Source of the DNA: Protula sp. h YS-2021
Taxonomy: Eukaryota; Annelida; Polychaeta; Sabellida; Serpulidae
NCBI GenBank assembly: GCA_949752745.1
Contig: OX457028.1
Location: 25,797,458-25,861,457, forward strand
Length of the DNA: 64,000 nucleotides
Reading direction: 5' to 3'
Part shown: piece by piece, positions 37,301 through 44,500 of the stretch
Layout: each line of letters starts with the position of its first letter
Numbering within the stretch: the first letter of the stretch is position 1
Program-made: the position numbers and the translations under genes
The notes under the pieces: model-generated
What the model saw: only the letters and a program-made list of their open reading frames with translations
Databases searched by the model: none
What the model was told of the DNA's origin: nothing

Positions 37301-40294
37301 GGCGATAATAGGGAATATTGGGCGATAATGTAAGAAAATTGTAATTTTCGCTTTAAAAGTGCAGGAATCAATTCTGTGACCCGAAAATATGATAAATATG
37401 ATATTTTTCGGATGGTCGATAATAGGGAACATTGGGCGAAAGTGCAAGAAAGTTGTAATTTTCGCTTTAAAAGTGCAGGAAACAATTCTATGACCCGAAA
37501 ATATGATAAATGTGATATTTTTCGTGTGGGCGATAATAGGGAACATTGGGCGATAATGTAAGAAAGTTGTAATTTTCGCTTTAAAAGTGCAATAATCAAT
37601 TCTATGACCCGAAAATATGATAAATATGATATTTTTCGTGTCGGCGATAATAGGGAACATTGGGCGATAATGCAACAAAGTTGTAATTTTCGCTTTAAAA
37701 GTGCAGGAATCAATTCTATGACCCGAAAATATGATAAATGTGATATTTTTCGGGTGGGCGATAATTGGGAATATTGGGCGATAATGCAAGAAAGTTGTAA
37801 TTTTCGCTTTAAAAGTGCAGGAAACAATTCTAGGACCCGAAAATATGATAAATATAATATTTTTCGGGTGGGCGATAATAGGGAACATTGGGCGATAATG
37901 TACGAATGTTGTGACCCGCGCATCAAGACAACCTAAGGAAACTTGTGCACTTGTCCAAAATAAGTACGAAAGTAAAATAAACATGCGCATTGGTCTGGAA
38001 TAAGAACCGCGCATTAATCTTTATTAAGTTAAATAAACATGTGCACTGTTCCAAAATGAGAGCCGCGCATCAACGCAAATTAAATAAACATGCGCACTTG
38101 TCTGAATTAGAACCGCGCATCGAGGCAAGTTACATAAATATGCGCACTGGTCCGAAATGCGAGCGTTGTTTGAAGGTATCTATGGCAATCTATCCAGTCT
38201 ACCAGATATACAAAAAATCTGTTCCCAATTTTTCTTGGAAAGAAATCTTTGTATGCATTTATCGGTCTATGTTCTGGTCCGGTGCTAAATTAATTACTGA
38301 GCTAGCTCTTTGCCGTCTCATCTTTTGAAGCTTGATATTTCAGGGAAATTCCTTCGCTCATGCACGCTGGAATGGGTCTTATTGCTTTTCGTAAGCTGGG
38401 ACTTTGTCCTTGGACAAACTTGTTTACTTTTTACGTTGAGTGTTTTATTTTTTATTTATTTTTTTCTTTGGTGGTGTGAGTCTTGCTTTTTGACTTCATT
38501 TTTTTTTTATGCAGAGTTTTATGACCAAAAAAATGCATATTTCGAAATCGTCTAATGAGAACTCCAGTCATAAAACTAAGACCTGTGTTCAAATCGTTAT
38601 TCCTTAAATTCGAAACTATGTCTTAAGCTTCCTAAATATATAAATATACACATCCCAGATAGAAATGTACTCAAAACTGCCAACAAGCCCTAAAACCTGT
38701 CACTCAACTTTTCCTAAATTCCTTTTTGCTAGAACTACATATGTGTCTGGATTTCGATATGTTTACTGCACAAGTTTAAAAAAAGCGTGACACCCGCACA
38801 ACTTCAAAGCGCATTCTATCAACAGCCATGTCTCTCGTCTTGTCGGACCCCTCCCCCTCCTCCCCCACCCACACACTTACACTCCCACTCCCCTCCCACC
38901 CCCGCACCCTCCCTGCTTGTCACTCGATAATTTTAGATAACTGACATCCAGTAAATAATTGTTGCCATGACAACTCGGGGAGATCAACTAAATAGCGCGC
39001 GTGCGCGCTTTCTAAAGCCATTCATTAATTACCCACATTCTCATTGATTTTTACTTAATCTTGGCTGTGAATACTCTAGTACTCCAGTTTTACTTATGTA
39101 TATACACCCTGGCTGATGCTTTTAATATCCAGTTTGTTTATTCGGGTTTATGACGTGGAATTAATTAAAATCACAATGACTTTGGTATTCTTGGTCTCGA
39201 AGATACATTTATTGTGTATCTTTTATTTTATATCGATTTTGATGGATTTTTTCTTTCATTTTTGCGATTATAATAGTTTTAATTTTTTGCGAGATTTCTT
39301 AAAAATTCATTTTAGATCTAAGCATTTTCAAATTTGAACATTGTTTTGTCCTGTTTCTGTGGCAGCGATTGACTTCAATATTAACTAAGAATTCCATTGT
39401 TTCGCATTCATAAGACTATGTAAAACAGACATTATATGGAATACAAGCATTTCGAAGTTGAATGATACATGTGCTATAACCTAAGTAAGTCTTATTCTGC
39501 TGTGGGATTTCCAAGATATTTTATAATTATTATTCATTAAACATTCATTTTTTTTGCGCAAAGTTTGCACTTATAATCTCTCGCAATTTCTAAATAGCGT
39601 GTTTTTTTTTCTCTCTCGCAGAATTGCATTTACTTAAAAGATATCTAATATCATGAGGATTGAAGTATTTTTAATTTTGTGAAGGGAGTGCAGTTTTGTT
39701 TGGTTTTAAGTTGTATATAAACGTCCTAGCAGGTGGCGAAAAGGAAATAAACAAATGACTTACTTCTTGACTTATAGTTGCTATTCACTTTGAGAAACTT
39801 GGCCCCCTGCAACCAAATTAATAAATTGTAATAACGCCTATTTAAGGAACAGGCTTGGGATTGAGAAATTTATTCCTGCTGCAGAGCCATTCCTTAAGAT
39901 GATGTCAGTGAAGAAATGATAGAATCTGGGACCATAAATGTGTTCCGCTATTAGAATTGCTCCTTAATTAAAAAAAAAAAACATGCGTTCCACTATTAGA
40001 ATTGTTCCTTAATTAAAGAACTACGTGGAATAAGTACAATATCTGTATTTTAAATGAGAGACTAGAGTGATACGCAACAGTTCAAAGCATGTCTTCATTG
40101 AAATTATTAAAAACTAGAATGTCTGGTCGACATTAAAATTCAGCTATAGATTTCTGCAAGGATTGTTTTTGTATTTTTGCTTGCAGTTATTACCAAACTG
40201 TGATGAGCAAGCCTTGATGGATATGTTGGCACAAGACACCGATGGGCAGACGAACGGTCAAGTAGGTGACGACCTACTGTCCTTGTTCGAGTGA
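2276..40294 (+). CDS. ZMIZ1/2: ZMIZ1/ZMIZ2 orthologue (SP-RING SUMO-ligase-like coactivator), 12 coding exons, N-terminus outside window
   Basis: Twelve exons with GT/AG borders and matching phases join into one frame of about 1,019 codons ending at TGA 40292-40294. Recognised family landmarks, in order: [13 protein letters not shown] near the start, an Ala/Thr dipeptide tract, Gly/Pro/Gln/Met-rich low complexity, a PINIT-like domain starting [14 protein letters not shown], the MIZ/SP-RING zinc finger ([15 protein letters not shown]), a VKEEPDG segment and the C-terminal DDLLSLFE. In vertebrates these nuclear proteins coactivate androgen receptor, p53, Smad and Notch-dependent transcription and act as PIAS-like SUMO E3 factors. 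The first exon here opens in mid-codon (acceptor at 2274-2275), so the conserved N-terminal domain is encoded upstream of the window. Matches are shared with both vertebrate paralogues, as expected for a pre-duplication single gene. Mature exons are clearly more GC-rich than the introns. No frameshift or premature stop was seen in any exon. Confidence 0.96.
2564..4209 (+). other. Intron 1 of window
   Basis: This intron has phase 2. It contains poly-T tracts (about 2899-2929 and 3051-3098), a 17-base G run at 3325-3341 and G-rich sequence to about 3430. I see no exon or RNA gene in it. Confidence 0.8.
4210..4389 (+). CDS. ZMIZ1/2: ZMIZ exon 2 of window
   Basis: The acceptor TTTTTTCAG ends at 4209 and the first base completes the Lys codon split by the previous intron. 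The exon encodes about 60 residues rich in Pro, Ser, Gly and Met, without a named domain. The donor is AG|GTGAGC at 4390, phase 2. Frame continuity with both neighbours is the main support; the sequence itself is poorly conserved, as expected for this disordered part. Confidence 0.88.
4390..6219 (+). other. Intron 2 of window
   Basis: This intron has phase 2. It is AT-rich with a C-rich patch at 5979-6010, a CRE palindrome TGACGTCA at 6074-6081 and poly-T before the acceptor. No coding sequence is seen. Confidence 0.8.
6220..6442 (+). CDS. ZMIZ1/2: ZMIZ exon 3 of window, Ala/Thr tract
   Basis: The acceptor TCGTTACAG ends at 6219 and the donor is CAG|GTTAGT at 6443 (phase 0). After a Pro/Thr-rich start the exon encodes a poly-Ala stretch running into alternating Ala-Thr (about 6292-6365). 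This is the same low-complexity signature found at the matching place in vertebrate ZMIZ1 and ZMIZ2. A Met/Pro/Gln-rich end follows ([14 protein letters not shown]). The DNA at 6249-6259 also reads as a textbook Pol III B box (GGTTCGAATCC). Confidence 0.94.
12292..12370. repeat. Short ~23-bp tandem repeat
   Basis: About four degenerate copies of a unit resembling AGAGCACTGCTGTAC are visible inside intron 3. The copies differ by several substitutions. Confidence 0.55.
14065..14090. other. Inverted repeat, 9-bp stem and 8-nt loop
   Basis: AAAGAACGC at 14065-14073 is perfectly complementary to GCGTTCTTT at 14082-14090. It lies deep in intron 3. There is no sign that it is an RNA gene. Confidence 0.55.
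16472..16708 (+). CDS. ZMIZ1/2: ZMIZ exon 4 of window
   Basis: The acceptor TTTTTTTGCAG ends at 16471, the donor is CAG|GTACGT at 16709, and both borders are phase 0, so the exon could be skipped without frameshift. It encodes 79 residues, beginning [17 protein letters not shown] and ending in a basic, Tyr-rich stretch ([11 protein letters not shown]). This Gly/Met/Pro/Asn composition is typical of the disordered half of the family. Confidence 0.93.
16985..17935. repeat. 22-bp minisatellite, about 43 units
   Basis: The unit is GTGTATAGATGTGTGGCGAT plus GT. A few units near the left end carry GGAGATGTGTGGCTGT-type variants. The motif ATGCGTGCAT recurs at 17621 and 17819, exactly 198 bp (nine units) apart, showing that blocks of units were copied together. 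Because 22 is not a multiple of 3 and the unit lacks stops in several frames, long His/Thr/Ser-rich open frames arise on the - strand. They are not taken as genes. Confidence 0.95.
19497..19705. repeat. Tandem repeat, about 26 bp x 8
   Basis: Eight copies of a unit reading AGTGCCATTTCATCGGG followed by a T run are present. Copies differ mainly in the length of the T run and by single substitutions (CATTTTATC, CGTCGTG). Confidence 0.93.
22675..22736. repeat. 31-bp direct duplication
   Basis: Two adjacent copies share ATGCGCTGTTC and GGCAGAGGG cores with three or four differences. It is a minor tandem duplication in intron 4. Confidence 0.6.
25869..26123 (+). CDS. ZMIZ1/2: ZMIZ exon 5 of window
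   Basis: The acceptor TTTAATTTCAG ends at 25868 and the donor is CAG|GTTAGT at 26124. Both borders are phase 0, so this is another symmetrical cassette. It encodes 85 residues dominated by Gln, Pro, Tyr, Gly and Asn (for example [19 protein letters not shown]). Tyr-rich QGY-type composition of this kind is common in phase-separating coactivators; that role is inferred only. Confidence 0.93.
26124..26936 (+). other. Intron 5 of window
   Basis: This 813-base phase-0 intron has C-rich tracts at 26368-26432 and A-rich sequence at 26700-26745. Nothing coding is seen. Confidence 0.8.
26937..27247 (+). CDS. ZMIZ1/2: ZMIZ exon 6 of window, start of PINIT-like domain
   Basis: The acceptor TTATAG ends at 26936 and the donor is AG|GTAACT at 27248 (phase 2). 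The first half is low-complexity linker containing [10 protein letters not shown], which resembles the NPTPPMTP of vertebrate ZMIZ. The second half opens the conserved core: [33 protein letters not shown] and [10 protein letters not shown] are nearly identical to vertebrate ZMIZ1/2. Confidence 0.97.
27248..27558 (+). other. Intron 6 of window
   Basis: This 311-base phase-2 intron begins with GTAACT and contains a 20-base C run at 27308-27327. Confidence 0.85.
27559..27769 (+). CDS. ZMIZ1/2: ZMIZ exon 7 of window, PINIT-like domain
   Basis: The acceptor CTTTTTAG ends at 27558; its first base completes the Arg codon begun in exon 6. The exon carries the core segments [34 protein letters not shown] and [18 protein letters not shown]. 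It ends after the third Cys at donor GTGAGT 27770 (phase 0). Reading on past the donor gives a non-conserved tail that belongs to the intron. Confidence 0.97.
27815..28087. mobile_element. Putative MITE-like element with 13-bp TIRs, in intron 7
   Basis: TATTCCCCACAGG at 27815-27827 is the perfect inverted match of CCTGTGGGGAATA at 28075-28087, which gives a 273-bp element. The interior starts with TCTGTCGG-type short repeats, followed by AT-rich sequence, and has no coding capacity. It sits 45 bases after the exon 7 donor and well before the exon 8 acceptor. The superfamily is not identifiable from sequence alone. Confidence 0.6.
28268..28373 (+). CDS. ZMIZ1/2: ZMIZ exon 8 of window, end of PINIT-like domain
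   Basis: The acceptor CTGTTTTCAG ends at 28267 and the donor is GTAAGT at 28374 (phase 1). The exon encodes [20 protein letters not shown] and then [15 protein letters not shown], almost identical to vertebrate ZMIZ1/2. The basic LLRKRL segment lies just before the SP-RING exon. Confidence 0.97.
28374..28922 (+). other. Intron 8 of window
   Basis: This 549-base phase-1 intron is AT-rich with A runs. An open frame runs from 28814 into exon 9 but is not conserved upstream of the acceptor at 28921-28922. Confidence 0.85.
28923..29154 (+). CDS. ZMIZ1/2: ZMIZ exon 9 of window, MIZ/SP-RING zinc finger
   Basis: The acceptor GTATTTCAG ends at 28922 and the donor is AA|GTGAGT at 29155 (phase 2). After KRNFS and a variable Gly/Gln linker comes [17 protein letters not shown]. 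It is followed by the SP-RING with its zinc ligands in [20 protein letters not shown] and WRCPVC. SP-RING domains bind the SUMO-E2 Ubc9. The residue made at the preceding junction is Met, where I recall Ile in vertebrates, a conservative change. Confidence 0.98.
29155..29588 (+). other. Intron 9 of window
   Basis: This 434-base phase-2 intron is G-rich just after the donor (29160-29300). It holds a 14-bp perfect palindrome AGCTGACGTCAGCT at 29464-29477 containing a CRE core. Confidence 0.85.
29589..29755 (+). CDS. ZMIZ1/2: ZMIZ exon 10 of window, post-RING segment with SUMO-consensus
   Basis: The acceptor TTTTTTAG ends at 29588 and the donor is G|GTATGG at 29756 (phase 1). With the previous exon it restores the [11 protein letters not shown] motif directly after CPVC. 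EEVTIDQ and the segment PVKEEPDG (29725-29748) follow. VKEE fits the psi-K-x-E sumoylation consensus, and the same IKEEPDG-type segment occurs in vertebrate ZMIZ2. Its use as an acceptor lysine is inference. Confidence 0.96.
30039..30781 (+). CDS. ZMIZ1/2: ZMIZ exon 11 of window, Ser/Pro/Thr-rich tail
   Basis: The chosen acceptor TTTTGTTGCCCAG ends at 30038. A second AG at 30007-30008 is also in frame and would add 10 mostly hydrophobic residues. The exon encodes about 248 residues: a Gln-rich start, [14 protein letters not shown], then long Pro/Ser/Gly/Thr-rich disorder with Ser-Pro sites. Near the end is [11 protein letters not shown], which aligns with the LTFNPS-type segment before the vertebrate acidic tail. 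The donor is GAT|GTAAGT at 30782, phase 0. Confidence 0.93.
31064..31138 (+). CDS. Candidate alternative terminal exon of ZMIZ
   Basis: Read in phase 0 after exon 11, the sequence following the AG at 31062-31063 encodes 24 residues ([18 protein letters not shown] plus VDLTLP) and a TAA at 31136-31138. A good branch-point-like TGACTAAT lies about 25 bases upstream, but the pyrimidine tract is weak. The peptide is acidic and hydrophobic like an activation domain and would replace DDLLSLFE. No AATAAA follows closely. A strong donor-like CTCA|GTGAGT at 31104 would make it a frameshifting cassette instead. This is speculative. Confidence 0.3.
   Translation, partial: NWAETIWSELSQLSELDQVDLTLP
31208..31234. 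other. Perfect palindrome, 12-bp arms with 3-nt loop
   Basis: CCCAGCTTACGT (31208-31219) and ACGTAAGCTGGG (31223-31234) flank TAC. It marks the left edge of a repeat region. The palindrome is followed by a short G-rich stretch and a TTAG microsatellite. Confidence 0.85.
31264..31318. repeat. (TTAG)n microsatellite, about 13 copies
   Basis: Uninterrupted GTTA/TTAG tetranucleotide repeats run up to TTGTTTATTTAG. TTAGG-type telomere arrays have five-base units, so this is not telomeric. Confidence 0.95.
31341..31975. repeat. Tandem repeat, ~145-156 bp, 4-5 copies
   Basis: AAAATGYATCTCCTCCTAC recurs at about 31342, 31487, 31643, 31788 and 31933, with one copy lengthened to about 156 bp. Each unit also has GATGTCATTTATTTTTGG and CGTGCATACGGCTTGTGC. 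The last copy is truncated where the next repeat family begins. Confidence 0.9.
31976..33100. repeat. Tandem repeat, ~340 bp x 3, with TCCGTC-rich leader
   Basis: A leader with repeated GTCCGTC/TGTCCGTC (about 32030-32064) precedes three units. GTTAAAAGTGGAATA or its AGTTAAAGTGGAATA variant marks unit starts at about 32073, 32413 and 32751, a period of about 338-340 bp. Units share TTTATTGCC, GGGCAAAATACGAAAAA and ATCGGAAGATTCCGAAAT. Divergence between units is small. Confidence 0.88.
33180..37912. repeat. 114-bp satellite array, about 41 units, higher-order structure
   Basis: Each unit contains GGGCGATAATAGGGAACATT, a second GGGCGATAATG, AAGTTGTAATTTTCGC, AGTGCAGGAATCAATTC and ACCCGAAAATATGATAAAT. 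Unit length is 114 bp, equal to 38 codons. A variant unit marked TTACGGGTGGGCGATAAC occurs at about 33871, 34213, 34783, 35353, 35923, 36379 and 36950, that is 3, 5, 5, 5, 4 and 5 units apart. This shows a five-unit (570-bp) higher-order repeat. The array is open on both strands for long distances, which yields spurious frames of up to about 350 codons. Confidence 0.97.
37912..38165. repeat. Tandem repeat, ~50-56 bp x 4-5
   Basis: It abuts the satellite. The unit includes AATAAACATGCGCACT and GAACCGCGCATC, with copies at about 37982, 38038, 38089 and 38139. Confidence 0.85.
38170..40186. other. Rest of last intron, no gene seen
   Basis: The sequence is AT-rich. It includes a pyrimidine-rich strand at 38848-38915, an alternating purine/pyrimidine stretch GCGCGCGTGCGCGC near 38995-39008, and a roughly 53-bp imperfect duplication around 39940-40020 (TATTAGAATTG and CCTTAATTAAA in both copies). 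Confidence 0.7.
40187..40294 (+). CDS. ZMIZ1/2: ZMIZ exon 12 of window, acidic C-terminus and stop
   Basis: The acceptor TTTGCTTGCAG ends at 40186. In phase 0 the exon reads [17 protein letters not shown] and then GDDLLSLFE before TGA 40292-40294. Vertebrate ZMIZ proteins end LLPELTNPDELLSYL plus [10 protein letters not shown], so this is the true last coding exon, although it lies 9.4 kb past the previous one. Acidic and hydrophobic residues alternate as in activation domains. Confidence 0.95.
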   Translation, partial: LLPNCDEQALMDMLAQDTDGQTNGQVGDDLLSLFE

Positions 40295-40982
40295 GAGAAA
40301 CCAGGAGGAAAACATAAATAAAATTCAGCGGAAGTGACGTCAGATTTTTCGCTCAGGGTCGTCTGTCTGTCGAGGCATTTGCAAAGCAGTGATATCTGTG
40401 AAGTGGCGATCGCGCATCGGCGACGCGTGCCATGGCTCGTTGCCAAGCGAGAAAAACTGTTGCCAGGCACCAAGTATATGCGTCATTCAGGCTTCTACTG
40501 TTGTTGTGGGCGATAAATGCGGTGTAGTGGGCGATATTGGAGGATTTGAACTGCAGCTGTGAGGATATCGTGTCTTCTTGCCGTTATGTGATATGTAAAT
40601 ATTGTGCTTGACAAGATTGTTGATTATTTGCTGAATCAAGCGCGCAAAAATATAAAGCAAAACAAACAGTGGTGCAGTGTAGCCATGCAAACAGAACCTT
40701 TTTTCTGATCGTCTGCGAAATAATTACTAACCACGCTGTTGTTGTGAACTTCTCAGTGAAACTGCCAAAGAACACAAACATACACAAACATACACAAACA
40801 TACAAACACACGCACACATTGGACGAACTGTTGACTGGCCTCTGTGTGCAAAATTGTTTATATATATATGTATAATAATCCCGACTGTATTTGCAAATTG
40901 ATATAGACGTATTTATGCGTGTGCACGTGGTTAAATTATTAGAGTTATGAATGCAGTAAATTAATATTTTTGCTTCAATAAA
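40295..40982 (+). other. Probable ZMIZ 3' UTR
   Basis: This is non-coding sequence after the ZMIZ stop. An AATAAA at 40317-40322 is too close to the stop to be the likely main signal. A second AATAAA at 40977-40982 is a better polyadenylation candidate. A CRE palindrome TGACGTCA lies at 40335-40342 and a CA-rich tract with ACAAACAT repeats at 40772-40816. The real 3' end may lie further downstream. Confidence 0.5.
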
Positions 40983-41557
40983 CAAGCTTAGCTTCTCGGG
41001 TAGACTCACTACCTTGCTACGGCAAATATTTTATTTGAAACGTCTTTTAAAAGTTGCAGTTTATTAACTTCACACCAGGTAGTGTCTATCAGACAAAAAC
41101 GCCGCCCTGTTGCTATAAGAAGGTTTTGCCCCCTCCCCTCTCCCCCCTCCCCCTCCCCCCCCCCCATTCCTACTTCTAAAGTAAAGACATGTATCGCTTT
41201 TAATTGGTTTTAAACACAGTGGTAGTTAATGGACACACACATATTGTTTATTGAACTACTGCCCCGAAATATTGGTGGAGTGGTTAGACCAGCAAAAGAG
41301 GAAAAAATATCAAAGCAGAGTGAAACAGCTAGCCACGGTGAGCCACGAGCTCATGCTATGCGAGTTCTCCTGGCGGTGACTCGCGTGACGTCACGCCTTG
41401 GAGTGTGTATTGGGGGCCCGGGTTGCTGTGGTGACCCTTTGCATTTTTTCTCCATTGGCCGCAGAACCGGGGAATGTTTTTAGCTGGTTTGCTATGCAGT
41501 GCAAAAGTGTGGCATGCAGCGCAAAAGTGCATTTGCAAAAAAAAAAAATTCAATTAA

Positions 41558-41591
<34 letters not shown>

Positions 41592-44500
41592 GAGCTTCAG
41601 AGGATAGGGCAACAAAGTGGTTATCGAGATTACAACAGATCTAGTAAGTTTTACAAACAAACTTGTTAATCATACAATATTTATTTTGAGTTCCGACCGT
41701 GCCACAGAACTTACTGTGCCCGGCAAAGTAATTTCTATCTGTATATAATGAAATACTGCACTATTTAAAATATAAAAAAATGTGTAGGTTTTTTTTTTAT
41801 GTGCGGCTAAGTAGTATTAGGTACTTATGTGATGCTCGCTTCAAAATGCTATGATTGTTTGTTTTTGTTGTGTATGGCCACGCAATAAGCAAAAGCAGAG
41901 TAGAGTATTATGACGTTGTTACGGAGTAGTTTCATTTGAGTTGTAAATGGGTATAGAAGGTATTACGATTCATCAAGAATACTGTGTACTCAAACTGCAA
42001 GGGTTTGTTCACTGCTGTAGCTTAATTATTGAAAAACAGTACTTGTGCTATGATACTGAAGTTTGTGAACAGTATCTGTATTGTGTACTCAGTTTAGAAG
42101 CAGGTCCTGTGTGTTGGTACTTGACGTGACTTGTGTTTAGCAGTACGCAAGCAGTACCGCGTACTGTACTTTAATTTATACAAAAAAGCAGTATTTGTGT
42201 CCTAGTACTTCGTGCATGAGCAGTATCGGTGTATTTGTTAAGTTAAGCTAACGATCTAGTAAAATATTCTACAAATCATTCTGGAACAAGTATACATATC
42301 TTCCGTTAAAGACACATCATTCTGAGTCAAATTTGACTAAGTTTGAAACACATCAATGTTCCACAGTCATATATTACGTAATATGCCTAATAAGCTGTTA
42401 CAGGTATGCGTCGTTCATTCTTGCTTATTGGTTTTCAAAAGTAGTAAAAATAAGTAAAAAAAAATTGTCTTTTTTCAGTGAAATGTTAGCATCAAGAAAA
42501 ATGAATAAATTTTAAGGCGAATTTTGGAAATAGGATAGACTATACACATTATCAGTAAATGCAAAGCATATCGTTCCAAATGTACTAGCAGAAAATGAAG
42601 TATTTGACATGTACTTAGACATTCTTCACAGATATTGAGAAAGATTTGAAAACGCGTCGATTTTTCAATCAAATATGTACAGTATCTGGTGTGTTGGAGT
42701 TTCTAAAGCCTGAAAAGTAAACTGTTGGTCGTCTTTGGTGGCACATACCTGAATTAGTTATTTTTATTTTATTAATTTTTCTTTAATTTATTTATTAATT
42801 TTTTTGCGAGTGATGGGGAGGGCAGGGTGCTGTAACTTTCCTTTTCTAGTGGAGGTCTAGAGGAGGATGAACGTTGAGGTTATAAAAGATTCTGATTGAC
42901 AAAAGTGACCTTGAAGCAAAGGTCAAAGGTCAAAATTCAAAATCAAGGGCGGCGAAATTAAACTTGGCATATATACACAGTGAAGTTAGCACTGGAGTTA
43001 TTAGGTTAGCTGTGGAAAAAAGTGTGTTTTTTTTTCTCACTTCAGGCACTTAACATTTGAGCGAATTTGGTGTACTGAAGTTGTAATAATAATACCACAT
43101 CAGCCTTCTTCGGAAAAAAAGTTTTAAATTGAAACTTTACTTGAATCTAAAAACTGTGAATCCATGATTTATCTGTTTTAATATTCAATCCACAAGTTAC
43201 ATTTGATCTCAGTTGTTTTTATTGCCATAGTTTTGCCATAGCAACTCAGATGATCTTAAGTCATCATTGTGTAAACTTCTCCATTATGACGTCACGAAAC
43301 AGCATATTATGATAACCGCCTCAGATCCCCTTATAAAGGCATTTTAGTGGAAATAATTTTAACCATACTATTTAAAATGTAGCGTTCGAGAGTTAATTTA
43401 AGATATCTGCATGTTATTAACTTAATTCAGTTTCATGTTAGAGGGCGCATGTTTGAATAGATGTTATGTTAGCCAATTATTATTAGTATTTTTTTTTTAG
43501 AATTCAAACTGCGCTTTTTTTCACCAGCTGGCTCGGTGGAAAACGCTTTCTTAAATGAAATTGAATGGGAGATTTTTTTAACCAATTCTTACACAAGAAT
43601 ATTTGCCTTTAGGGAGTAAAACAGGGATTTTCTTTATATCGATTTTTGTTTTCATTAGTTCTTAACTTATTCGCCTGTTGCTTTTAGTGAAAAATGGTCT
43701 CTTGTAATTAGTAATATTGCTGGTTGTACAAAAGCTTGGCTATTTTATAATGTAGATAGTAAGCTTTTTAATTTACGTTATTTATTGTTTAAAAAGAGAA
43801 TACACAAAACCGTTATGTACAGAGAGTATGATTTCGTTGACTGTTTATTGAAACTTTATGACAAAGCGTGGCCATCTTGCGACATGCTCATTCATGCATT
43901 TCATCCCTACTTTCGCCATTAGCATATTCATGAGCTTTCAGGTTGTGCAGATATGAATATGCAAATTGTGATCCTTTCTCGACTCCTTGTTATTCTGTCC
44001 TTTGTTTAAAACCATTTGGTTTAGTTTCCAAGAAATTTCTGCTATCTGCTTTTAATAATGTTTGATAACTACCCGTCTCCGTGTGGGCTCCGAGTCTTTG
44101 CAAACTTTCAGAACAGTGTTCTTTTGTATATATTGTAAAAAAAAAAAAAAACGCAGTGAGCTCTTTATTCTATATTTAAATACCGTACTAGGCTGTATAT
44201 AAAGTTGCATGTGCACCCGTTGCTACGGCTTAGCATTTTCCTGCGAAATCTTAACAGTTGAAATGGAGAGGAATATTTACATGGGTTGTTATTTAAGTTC
44301 ATATTGTTGAAGACTTACAAGTTATGAAAAAAAAGCAGCGAGTCTGTTAAGTGAATAAAAAAACGCCCCAACCCGTATTTAAATGATATTTAGCAAACCA
44401 GTTGATAATTTGAGAATATGCAAATAATATGCATATTGCGGGACGTCACCGAAATCTTTCACGCAGATTTACATAATGTATGCAAGGTTTAACAGGATAG

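Larger units (their letters stand above)
30782..40186 (+). other. Intron 11 of window (9.4 kb, mostly tandem repeats)
   Basis: This phase-0 intron separates the last 35 codons from the rest of ZMIZ. From left to right it holds a candidate alternative exon (31064-31138), a palindrome with TTAG repeats, two tandem families (31341-33100), a 4.7-kb satellite (33180-37912), a roughly 52-bp tandem (37912-38165), and about 2 kb of AT-rich DNA with a pyrimidine-rich tract at 38848-38915. Confidence 0.85.

Noticed and set aside
33180..37912. CRISPR-like regular repetition
   Set aside because: Whole 114-bp units are repeated head to tail with no unique spacers, in an animal intron.
33177..38014. Numerous 60-350-codon frames on both strands over the satellite
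   Set aside because: The 114-bp unit is 38 codons long and stop-free in several frames, so long frames are automatic. No independent coding evidence.
40772..40816. Small-RNA or hairpin gene in the 3' UTR
   Set aside because: It is simple ACAAACAT-type repetition with no stable inverted repeat.
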